A stretch of 64,000 nucleotides of DNA from Marinobacter similis (GTDB lineage Bacteria > Pseudomonadota > Gammaproteobacteria > Pseudomonadales > Oleiphilaceae): positions 1,054,001 through 1,118,000 of the forward strand of contig NZ_CP007151.1 in NCBI RefSeq assembly GCF_000830985.1. Direction: 5' to 3'. The notes beneath the pieces are model-generated. The model worked only from the letters and a program-made list of their open reading frames with translations, was not told where the DNA came from and did no database searches. The position numbers and the translations under genes are program-made. Shown here piece after piece: positions 56,692 through 64,000 of this stretch. Positions within the stretch are counted from its first letter, which is position 1, and each line of letters begins with the position of its first letter.

Positions 56692-56884
56692 CTAAGCGAG
56701 CTCGGGAAGGCAGCTAATCTCGCGGCCCTTGAAGCGATCGCCTTCCAGGCTTGTGCCTGGTCACCGTCTCCGTGTCGAGTGCTTTCATGGCCTCATTACG
56801 GGCGGGGCGGATACCAATCCACTCGACCCGGCCGCATTGGGTGAGGGTGTCGAGCAAGGTTTGAAGGGGAGTGGCATAGGGCAT
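56692..56884 (-). pseudogene. Truncated MOSC-domain gene
   Basis: Starts at ATG 56884 as MPYATPLQTLLDTL, with the MOSC N-terminal signature GRVEWIGIRPARNEAMKALD, then (after a one-base shift at ~56735) SLEGDRFKGREISCLPELA and a stop. MOSC proteins of this type are ~180-250 residues. Here only the first ~65 remain and the zinc/Moco-related Cys is absent. It is either a decayed gene or a fragment left by a deletion next to the esterase gene. Confidence 0.6.
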
Positions 56885-57000
56885 CGCGTTGAAGAAGTGT
56901 TCAGAGGTCACCGGTTTTACGTTAAACAATTTCTCCCCATTTAGGATACTATGACGGTTTGAGGTTGGTGAAAAAGCCAACAAATAACGTGGAGAGCACA

Positions 57001-57159
57001 ATGAGCAAGAAAGCCGAAAAAGCGACATTAACGTCAGCCACCATTGAAGAGCAGACTGCTGCTTTTCTCAAAGCTGGCGGTTCCGTTGAGCAGATTGGCA
57101 AAGGCGAGAGTGGACAACTTTCCTACTCTGCGTCAAAGCAGGCAAACCAGAAGAAGTAA
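57001..57159 (+). CDS. Small hypothetical protein (SutA-like composition)
   Basis: 52 residues from ATG 57001, following GGAGAGCAC. Reads SKKAEKATLTSATIEEQTAA then FLKAGGSVEQIGKGESGQ. The FLxxGGxVxxI core resembles the end of SutA, a small RNA-polymerase-binding protein of Pseudomonas, and other short proteins of marine relatives. This likeness is weak and the function is not known. A longer in-frame start at 56959 would add unconserved residues. Confidence 0.65.
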   Translation: MSKKAEKATLTSATIEEQTAAFLKAGGSVEQIGKGESGQLSYSASKQANQKK

Positions 57160-57236
57160 TAGGGGCAGGTTGATCGAGCCCCGATCTTGACAGTGCTTGG
57201 CCTCAACGGCATGTTCCTTTGAAAGGCAACAGAACG

Positions 57237-58079
57237 ATGAGAATAGCGATGAAAATCGCCGCTAAAGCTCTTCTTTGCACGTTCTGGTCACTGGCGTTTT
57301 CACCCGCGTGGTCTGAAAGCCAGACCGGGAAATCGCTCACTGTCTCGATTGCCGCGCCCTCCTATTGGTGTCCTTACGCCTGTGATTCGTCTGGATCACG
57401 TTCGGGATTCACCGTTGATATTGCCCGTGCCGCGCTGGAGTCCGAGGGACATGACGTTGTGCACAAAAACCTGCCCTACGACCGGGCGCTGTTTGAGGCA
57501 AGGAACGGTCGAATCGATGCCGTATTGCCTGCGTTCAAGGACGAGGCCCCCAATTTTATCTTTCCCTCATATGCGGTGTCGCTGACCGAATATTGCTTCT
57601 ACGTTCCGCAGGATGACCCCCGCCGCTACACCGGCTTGTCGTCTCTCGCGAACATGGATTTTGTGGCCACGTCAGGCTACACCTATGGCAAAGCAATGGA
57701 CGCTTATATTGCGAACAATCTGGGTGGGCGCGTAACTCTGATAGGGGGAGATGACGTATCCAACCGCCTCCGCGAGCTGGTAAGACGGGAACGCGTTGAT
57801 GCGCTTCTCGATGATCGGCTTCTGTTTGAATTCAGTCGCAATCGCGAAGGCCTGATGAACGCCGGCTGCCTCATTGAGCGCCATGCCGGTTACCTGGCAC
57901 TGTCCCCGAAAGATTCCGACCGATCCTACGCCATTGCCCGGGCGTTCGAGCGCGGTTTTGAGAAGATCCGAGATGGCCAACAGCTGTGCGAGATTTTGGA
58001 CAAGTACGGGGTTCGTATTGAACTCGTGCCCGGCCTGAACGCCGGGCATTGCCGATCAGATGCCCCAAGCCGGAACTGA
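57237..58079 (+). CDS. Periplasmic substrate-binding protein (PBPb type)
   Basis: 280 residues from ATG 57237. A signal peptide (RIAMKIAAKALLCTFWSLAFSPAWS) precedes a type-II binding fold: LTVSIAAPSYWCPYAC, GFTVDIARAALESEGH, YDRALFEARNGRIDAVLPAF and a lobe-crossing ATSGYTYGKAMDAYI. It resembles extracytoplasmic sensors for amino acids or quinate-like solutes. Two Cys pairs (WCPYAC; CLIE and LCEIL) may form disulfides. As with the similar gene at 37917, no transport partners are adjacent. Confidence 0.85.
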   Translation: MRIAMKIAAKALLCTFWSLAFSPAWSESQTGKSLTVSIAAPSYWCPYACDSSGSRSGFTVDIARAALESEGHDVVHKNLPYDRALFEARNGRIDAVLPAFKDEAPNFIFPSYAVSLTEYCFYVPQDDPRRYTGLSSLANMDFVATSGYTYGKAMDAYIANNLGGRVTLIGGDDVSNRLRELVRRERVDALLDDRLLFEFSRNREGLMNAGCLIERHAGYLALSPKDSDRSYAIARAFERGFEKIRDGQQLCEILDKYGVRIELVPGLNAGHCRSDAPSRN

Positions 58080-58096
58080 TCTGGACCCACTTGGTT

Positions 58097-60680
58097 TTAT
58101 CCTCCTTCCCGTAATAACACCGCCGGATTGAGTCGCATGGCCTTCAGTGTGGGCAGCAAGCCACCAAGCAGCGCCAGTGAGCTGACGATACCCGCCACCA
58201 TCGCACCCAGCCACCAGAGATCGCCGGCCGGCAGTTTCAGCGCAAGATCCGCCAGGGGCAGGGCGATCAGTGCCCCAAGCGCGGTGGCGAAGACGGTTGC
58301 AAGGAACGTCAGTAGCCCGGTTTCCAGGAGCATGGCTTGCCGAATGGCCTGGTGCCTGGCTCCGAGACAGTGCAATAGATTGGCCTCGTAGAGTTGCCGG
58401 CGGCGGCTCACACTGACCACGCTCGATAGCACCAACAGGCTGGCCAGCAAGCTCACGGTAGCCACGGCGGCGAGACCGGCTGCAGCCTTGTTGAGCAGGT
58501 TGCCGGCGGTTTGCAGCCAGTCGGCGGTGCGCAGGGTGATCACGTTGGGGATGTTCCGGGCCAGCCACTGTTGGGAGGTCTTTGCAGCAGGGTCGCTTTG
58601 ATAAACCGCGCCAACGTATCGGCTGATGAGGTTGTCCAGAGCGCCGTCTTGCAGAATGCCTTCGAACCAGAATCGGGTCTGAAGACCTTTCTGTCGGTAG
58701 ATGGCCCTGATCTCCGCGGTAATTGGCTGGCCTTGGGCTGTGAACTGCACCTGATCCCCAGCCGACAGCCCCAGCTCGTTGGCTTCCCGATCTTCCATGG
58801 CCATGAACACTGGCGCGCCCTTGGGCGCGGGCGACGTCCACCATTGTCCGGATACCAGTTCCAGACCCTCTGGGTTGCCGGAAAGGTAGCTGAGCTTGTA
58901 TTCGTCGCCCATGGCCTCGCGCCTGGCCTGTGAGTCGTTGGCGAGTAGCTCGGCAATGGGTTGCTCGTTGACCTTGGCAAGTCGAGCACGTACCAGCGGC
59001 AGCAGTTCGGTGCTGCTGGAGGCGTCCAGGGAGGTCAGGCCGTTCTCCACCTCTTCCATCTGGTCTGGAAACACGTCATAGAGGATCAGCGCGGGGGATT
59101 CGGCCGGTATGGTGGTTTCCAGTGCCCTGAGCAGCGTGGTGACCAGAAGAGTACAGGCGACCACGAGTGTCAGCGCCGTACCCAGGGATAATAGCGTGGC
59201 CCGCAGCGGTGAACCGGGCCGGTGGAGATTGGCCAGGGCAAGCCGGCGGGCAAAGTTGCCACCGGCAAAACCGCTGTTCTCCAGCGTTTTTGCGCCATGG
59301 CGCAGGCCTTTTATCAGCTTCCAGCAGGCCCCAAAGCACGATCACCGCCAATAAAAACAGGAAGCCCAGCTCGGGGGAGGGCAGCCCCAGCAGTGTAGCG
59401 CCGATATACACAGCCAGCAGCAGATAGCTGGCGATACGCCATTTGCGTGGCTCATGGCTGGCGGCCTGAACCTGGCCCCGGAACAGCCCCGCCGGTGGTG
59501 CGGCCAGCGCCTTGGCCAGGGAAGGCAGCGCGAAGACATAAGCGGTGAGCACTGCAAACAGCCAGCTAAGCAGTAGCGGCAGCAGCCAGAGCTGCAGCCA
59601 GGAGGAAGTGCCCTCCGGCCCCGACAGTGCAAAGGCATCGCCCGCCACACCGATGGCAACCGCGGCAAGCCCAAGGCCTATGGCGCCCCCGATCAGCCCC
59701 GCCAGACTACCCATAAGACCAATCTGTAGCAAATAGATGCCCACCAGTGGTCGGCGCCGCAGTCCCAGAGTCTGCAGGGTGGCGATGGTGCCGAGTTTTT
59801 CATCCAGGTAAGCGCGAATACTGTTGGCAACCCCGAGGCCGCCAATAAACAGGGTAGTGAAGGCAATCAGAATCAGCGCGGTGGCGATCTGGTCCAGCCG
59901 TTCGGCGATGCGTTCGCTGCGTTCGGCAAAGGTGGTGATGTCCCAGCGGGTGTCAGGGAAAGCCTGTTCGAATTCTTCCAGCCACAGGTCCAGGTCGCGC
60001 TCGGTCTGTATCCGGTACTCGTAGTCAACGCGGCTGCCGGGGCGGATCAATTGGGTGGCATCCACCGCTTGCTCAGAAATCATCACGGGTAGGCCGCGCC
60101 AGTTGGCGTTCAGGCTGCGGTCAGGCTGTTTCTCTATCAGCCCGGTGATGCGGAAGGTGGCGGCACCAATCTGAAGCTCATCCCCTACCGACTGCTCCAG
60201 ACGCTCCGCCAGCAACGGATCTATAACCGCGCCCCAGAACTCCCCTTGCTTTGCCGTCAAGTCTGTACGGGATTGGTTCGGTGCCAGTTGCAGCTCGCCG
60301 TACAGAGGGTAGGCTGCATCTGGAACCAGTATCTCGGCCCGGAAAAAGCCATCGCCCGATTCACTGCTAACGATGGTGTCGAACTCGCGCACCAGCGAGA
60401 TGCGCCCGGTTTTGCGAATCCACTCGAGCACGTCATCCGGCAGAGGCTTGTTAGTGTCCAGTTCAACATCACCCCCCAGAATGGCCCGGGTGTCTGCCAG
60501 CAGGCTGTGCTCAATAACCCGGTACAGGCTGGCCGTGGCCGCAACCAGGGTGACGCCCAGAATCAGGCAGGCCAGAAAGACTTTCAGTGCAGAAATTCGC
60601 GAACGCAGATCGGTGATTGCGAATCTCAGCATCCATAGGATACGGGTGGGGGATGCGCTGGTAGAGGCATTACGCTTCAT
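58097..60680 (-). CDS. FtsX-like ABC transporter permease (YbbP type), one frameshift
   Basis: About 861 residues. A duplicated FtsX/MacB-type permease with ~10 membrane helices and two large periplasmic domains: [28 protein letters not shown] at the start, [30 protein letters not shown] mid-way, and [20 protein letters not shown] and [19 protein letters not shown] at the end. The frame changes at ~59310, so the second half is in another frame. ATG 60680 overlaps the end of the ATPase gene. The family moves lipids or lipoprotein-like molecules, but this subgroup has no settled substrate. Confidence 0.87.
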
Positions 60681-61341
60681 ACAAACGCCCGCCTTCCATG
60701 CGTACGCGATGCTGGCAGCGTTGCGCAACGCGCTCGTCGTGGGTCACCAGCACCAGGGTGGATTTGCTCTGCTCGTGCAGATCGAACAGCAGAGATAGCA
60801 CCTTTTCACCGGTTTCCTGGTCCAGGTTGCCGGTGGGCTCATCTCCCAGCAACAGGCTTGGCTGGTGCACCAGCGCCCGGGCAATGGCCACCCGTTGTTG
60901 TTCGCCGCCGGAGAGCTGTTCCGGGTAGTGCTGCAGCCGGTGGCTCAGGCCTACCGAATCCAACATCGACAAAGCTTGTTCCCGGGCGTTGGGCTGCCCG
61001 GCTATTTCCAGCGGCAGGCTGACATTGCCGAGTGCGGTCAGCCCCGGCAGCAGGTGGAAGGACTGAAAGATGATGCCGAGATGCTCACTGCGCCAGTCGG
61101 CCAGGGTGTTGGAGTCCATCTCGCTGAGTCGCTGGTCGCCCACCAGTATTTCACCGCTGGTGGGGCGCTGCAGGCCAGACAGCAGCAGTAGCAGGGAGGT
61201 TTTGCCGCTGCCAGACGGCCCGGTGATCGCCAGTGTGTCGCCCGGCGGCACCGTGAGTGAGGCGTTTTTAAGTACCGATACGGCCCCTGAGTCTGTCGGA
61301 TAGCTCAGGTTAATGTCGCTGATCTGCACACTGGTGGACAC
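60670..61341 (-). CDS. ABC transporter ATPase (YbbA/LolD type)
   Basis: 223 residues. Walker [11 protein letters not shown]-loop [10 protein letters not shown], signature [15 protein letters not shown], Walker [13 protein letters not shown] and H-loop [10 protein letters not shown]. It is the ATPase of the FtsX-type pair with the permease directly downstream (overlap 60670-60680). It is YbbA-like rather than LolD by the permease structure next to it. Confidence 0.93.
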   Translation of the reverse strand: MSTSVQISDINLSYPTDSGAVSVLKNASLTVPPGDTLAITGPSGSGKTSLLLLLSGLQRPTSGEILVGDQRLSEMDSNTLADWRSEHLGIIFQSFHLLPGLTALGNVSLPLEIAGQPNAREQALSMLDSVGLSHRLQHYPEQLSGGEQQRVAIARALVHQPSLLLGDEPTGNLDQETGEKVLSLLFDLHEQSKSTLVLVTHDERVAQRCQHRVRMEGGRLYEA

Positions 61342-61590
61342 AAAAGTACCTTTTCAAGAAGTTCGAATCGAGACTTACGAATCTTAGACGGAACTGGTGC
61401 ATCGGAAAAAGAACCGGCTACGCGTTAGAGTTAATGATTTGCATTGGCTGACAAACGGAAGGGCGAAAGTTTTGAGTGGCGCGAATAAGCTCTGGAGTAA
61501 GGTGAAACGTAGATGTCAGAATGCTATACACAGCCTGACACTGAGTGTTCATGCAGTGCGCATCTCTTTTAACCTCCAGGACGACTTTCT

Positions 61591-62733
61591 ATGGTAGGCG
61601 CTTTTAACTTGGTAACCCCGACGGAAATCGTGTTCGGGAGGGGGTACATAACCCAGTTGAACGATCGGGCAACGAAATTGGGTAAGCGAGCACTGATCGT
61701 GCACGGTAGCAATCCTGGTCGGCTGGCTGAGGTGTTCGAGTCATTGACCACGGTTGAGATCGTGCAAACCCTTTCTGTCGAAAAAGAGCCCGACCTGAAT
61801 GCGCTCACGGCTGCGGTAGATCAGGGTAAGAAGCTGGGTGTCGATCTGGTGCTTGGCATTGGTGGCGGCTCGGTTATGGATTCCGCCAAGGTGCTGGCGG
61901 CGATGCTGCCGAGTGACACTGAGTTGATGCGTCACCTCGAGGTGGTTGGAGACGGTCTGCCCTTAACGGCCAAACGCCTGCCGCTGATTCTGGTGCCGAC
62001 CACCTCGGGTACGGGCGCCGAGGTCACTCGCAACGCGGTGATCGATATTCCGGACGCTCAGCGCAAGGTGAGCCTTCGGGATAACCAGTTGCTTCCGGAT
62101 CTGGCTTTGGTCGACCCTGCACTGACCGACAATTGCCCCCGGCACGTCAGCCTGCACTCGGGGCTTGACGCCATCACCCAGGTGATCGAGCCCTATCTTT
62201 CCTCCCGCGCCAACCTGTTCACGGACATGTTGTGCAAGGAGGCGATTCCCAAGGGCCTTGCGGCGTTAAAGCAGCTGATGAACGGAGAATCTAAAGAGGC
62301 TCGCGACGCCCTCGCGCAGGTGAGCCTGTTCGGGGGCTTGGCGCTGGCGAACTCTGGGCTCGGGGTTGTCCATGGCCTTGCCGGCCCGCTGGGCGGTCTA
62401 TGCGGTGCGCCCCACGGCGCCATCTGCGGCGCGCTGTTACCGGCGGGCATTGCGGCGAACCGTGACAGCGTGACGGAAGCCGAACACAAGGCCCGTATCG
62501 ATCAGGTGATTGGCTGGATTGCCGAGGTATTCTGTACCTCGACGGACCAGGCTTTGCCCCGTTTCCATGAATGGATCATCCAAAGTGGCCTACTCGGGCT
62601 TGAGTCAATCGGGGTGACGGAAGAGCACATCATTGCAGCCTCAAAAGCGGCTGCCAGTTCTTCTTCCATGAAGGCCAATCCCGTTGTGTTGCCAACGGCA
62701 ACTATCGAGAACATCATGCGGCAGTCGTTTTGA
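61591..62733 (+). CDS. Iron-containing (type III) alcohol dehydrogenase
   Basis: 380 residues. NAD(P)-binding GGGSVMDSAKV and LVPTTSGTGAEVTRNAVI; metal-binding region SLHSGLDAITQVIEPYLSS, VVHGLAGPLGG and GAPHGAICGALLP. In most members the first region reads D-A-x-T-H; here the His is Gln, though Asp and the two later His are intact. A subgroup with DA-x-TQ-x-IEPY occurs in many genomes, so this need not destroy activity. It oxidises alcohols or reduces aldehydes; in an alkane degrader an alcohol-oxidation role is natural but unproven. ATG 61591. Confidence 0.92.
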   Translation: MVGAFNLVTPTEIVFGRGYITQLNDRATKLGKRALIVHGSNPGRLAEVFESLTTVEIVQTLSVEKEPDLNALTAAVDQGKKLGVDLVLGIGGGSVMDSAKVLAAMLPSDTELMRHLEVVGDGLPLTAKRLPLILVPTTSGTGAEVTRNAVIDIPDAQRKVSLRDNQLLPDLALVDPALTDNCPRHVSLHSGLDAITQVIEPYLSSRANLFTDMLCKEAIPKGLAALKQLMNGESKEARDALAQVSLFGGLALANSGLGVVHGLAGPLGGLCGAPHGAICGALLPAGIAANRDSVTEAEHKARIDQVIGWIAEVFCTSTDQALPRFHEWIIQSGLLGLESIGVTEEHIIAASKAAASSSSMKANPVVLPTATIENIMRQSF

Positions 62734-62761
62734 TCAACCACCATTTTGCCTGGGGCATAAG

Positions 62762-63010
62762 ATGATTAAACCCAGCTGTTACAGCTGTCGGAAAAGGTTT
62801 GAGCCTTCTGAGCTCCGTCTGTCGTATTCGAAGAACTACTGCGAACGCTGTGGTGTGGGGCTGTTCGGTGAGCAATATTTCAATTTTCCTAAAAAGTCTG
62901 CGCCAACTACCCGGAGAAACCTGGCGATTCACGCTACAGTCCTTATCGTCGGGGTTGCGGGTTTGTGGTTGCTCGCTCACTGGTTTGGATTTGATCTGGC
63001 CTTTTCGTAG
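62762..63010 (+). CDS. Small zinc-ribbon membrane protein
   Basis: 82 residues. The N-terminal cytoplasmic zinc ribbon has CYSC and CERC pairs about 20 residues apart. A linker and one C-terminal membrane helix (LAIHATVLIVGVAGLWLLAHW) follow. I start at ATG 62762. It lies 28 bp after the alcohol dehydrogenase gene and may be co-transcribed. Function unknown. Confidence 0.75.
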   Translation: MIKPSCYSCRKRFEPSELRLSYSKNYCERCGVGLFGEQYFNFPKKSAPTTRRNLAIHATVLIVGVAGLWLLAHWFGFDLAFS

Positions 63011-63102
63011 CGACTTGAAATTAGCCTAGCGCGTCCTTTGAAGTTTTGTCTGGCCCTGCCGATAACCTAAGAACAAGCATTCTGCAGAGGACACCAACAA
63101 CA

Positions 63103-64000
63103 ATGAATGCAACAAATTCAGAGCGCGGCTCGAATCTTGCGCTGATCAGTCGTCTCAGCAATCTGGTGGTATTGGTCTTGTTCGCGCTGGCCGTGGTGTT
63201 GCCAGGGTTTGCGCTGGCCGCGCTTGTAGTGGCGGCCCTGATTACTCTGGGGGGCTGGTGGCTGAGCCGCAGCCGAGCGGTCGGTGGCGAGGCATCGACG
63301 GAGTCCGCCGTGGTGCAGGGTAGCGAGGTGCTGGACATATCAGAGGACCAGCCGGTCAGTGCCGGCCAGGCTGGGCGGATTGCCCGGGAACACAATGAAC
63401 TGTTGGCCAGCATGCGCGGCGCCTTGTTGGACCTGCGCCATCATGCGCTGCAGGTGGCGGTGCAATCGGCACGTTTACGCAAGCTCACCGGCGAGGCCCA
63501 GCAGAGCGCAACCAAACAGGAAGAAGTCTCCCAACTGATCGCCCAGTCCAGTGGTGAGGGTGCTGCGGCACTTGAGGACATTACTGAGCGTACAGGGTCG
63601 GTATCGGAACTGAATTCCCGCAATCTTGATGGCGTGCGCGAGTCCAACCAGGCCTTGTCTCAGGTGGCTGAGCGTATCCGACAGGTAAATGACCAGCTAC
63701 AGAACTTCCGCAAGACCGTGGCGGGCCTCAGCGAGAGTGCTGGCAAGATTGGTAAAATCCTGGAGATGGTGCAGGGGTTTTCGGACCAGACCAACCTGTT
63801 GGCCTTGAACGCTGCCATCGAGGCGGCTCGGGCCGGGGAAGCCGGTCGCGGTTTTGCAGTGGTGGCGGATGAAGTCCGGCAACTGGCTCAGAAAATCGCG
63901 TCAGCCACTGGCGATGTGCACCAGATCATCAGCGACATGGATGCCCGGGTAGGCCGTACCGAGAACGACACGGCGCAGTTGCTGGAGGAAACCGACCAAG
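63103..64000 (+). CDS. Methyl-accepting chemotaxis protein, N-terminal part (window edge)
   Basis: Open from ATG 63103 to the end of the window (299 residues seen). Two membrane helices ([20 protein letters not shown] and [17 protein letters not shown]) lie close together, so there is no large periplasmic sensor. A coiled coil and the MCP tip [20 protein letters not shown] (~63781-63840) follow, then [17 protein letters not shown]. It is thus a receptor that probably senses a cytoplasmic or membrane signal, unlike the first receptor at 821. The rest of the gene lies outside. Confidence 0.9.
   Translation, partial: MNATNSERGSNLALISRLSNLVVLVLFALAVVLPGFALAALVVAALITLGGWWLSRSRAVGGEASTESAVVQGSEVLDISEDQPVSAGQAGRIAREHNELLASMRGALLDLRHHALQVAVQSARLRKLTGEAQQSATKQEEVSQLIAQSSGEGAAALEDITERTGSVSELNSRNLDGVRESNQALSQVAERIRQVNDQLQNFRKTVAGLSESAGKIGKILEMVQGFSDQTNLLALNAAIEAARAGEAGRGFAVVADEVRQLAQKIASATGDVHQIISDMDARVGRTENDTAQLLEETDQ

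Noticed and set aside
1709..60680. Reading each frame-shifted gene as a pseudogene
   Set aside because: Conserved residues continue on both sides and one base repairs each break; the pattern is that of read errors. Only the csp and MOSC fragments, which lack whole parts, are called pseudogenes.

Overview
The window looks like the chromosome of a marine, hydrocarbon-degrading gammaproteobacterium close to Marinobacter. This is inferred from gene content and protein style: AlkB next to a GntR regulator, LutABC and LldD lactate oxidation, a Urt/Ure urea block, RadD, TrxC, SlyD, TrhO and chemoreceptors at both ends. There is no rRNA, tRNA, CRISPR array, transposase or integrase that I can see.

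Layout. 1-7.5 kb: end of a DUF5666 protein, a chemoreceptor, nitronate monooxygenase, a membrane-anchored DsbA-like oxidoreductase, TrhO, a DUF481 outer-membrane protein and a DUF523-DUF1722 protein. 7.6-12.9 kb: a leftward operon whose overlapping genes encode a GntR regulator, an LPG-synthase-TM-like membrane protein and a degenerate metallophosphoesterase fused to a GT4 glycosyltransferase. It diverges from alkB, and a FadR-type operator sits in the alkB promoter. 13-18.2 kb: two related palindromic repeats, glyoxalase I, an EamA exporter, lutABC and a ComEA-like protein. 18.2-18.4 kb (minus strand): an array of GGA hairpins that I read as a CsrB/RsmZ-type regulatory RNA with a GacA/UvrY-like upstream box. 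18.6-30.1 kb: urtABCDE-ureDABCEFG behind a perfect NtrC site and a sigma-54 promoter, with a palindromic repeat between ureB and ureC.

30.3-44.8 kb is mixed: a large lipoprotein, a cold-shock gene remnant, a BtuF-like protein, a DksA-type zinc finger, a LysR regulator, MscS, TrxC, a cupin, CspA, SlyD, a Na/Ca-exchanger-like protein, Bcp, a YfcE-like phosphodiesterase, a wHTH-MNT/HEPN pair behind tandem operators, an orphan PAAR protein and YjdM. 44.9-50.9 kb: a glyoxal-oxidase-like copper radical oxidase with a secreted partner, then lldD/lldR with two LldR-type operators. 50.9-64 kb: RadD, a secreted trypsin-like protease with three C-terminal repeats plus a membrane pentapeptide-repeat protein, a PGAP1-like esterase, a truncated MOSC gene, a periplasmic binding protein, a YbbA/YbbP-type ABC exporter, an iron-type alcohol dehydrogenase and the start of a second chemoreceptor.

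About 26 otherwise well-conserved genes or gene segments are broken by single-base shifts, mostly apparent one-base losses, including essential parts of ureC, lldD, lutB and radD. I treat these as assembly or read errors and annotate each gene as one full-length locus, noting where the frame changes.
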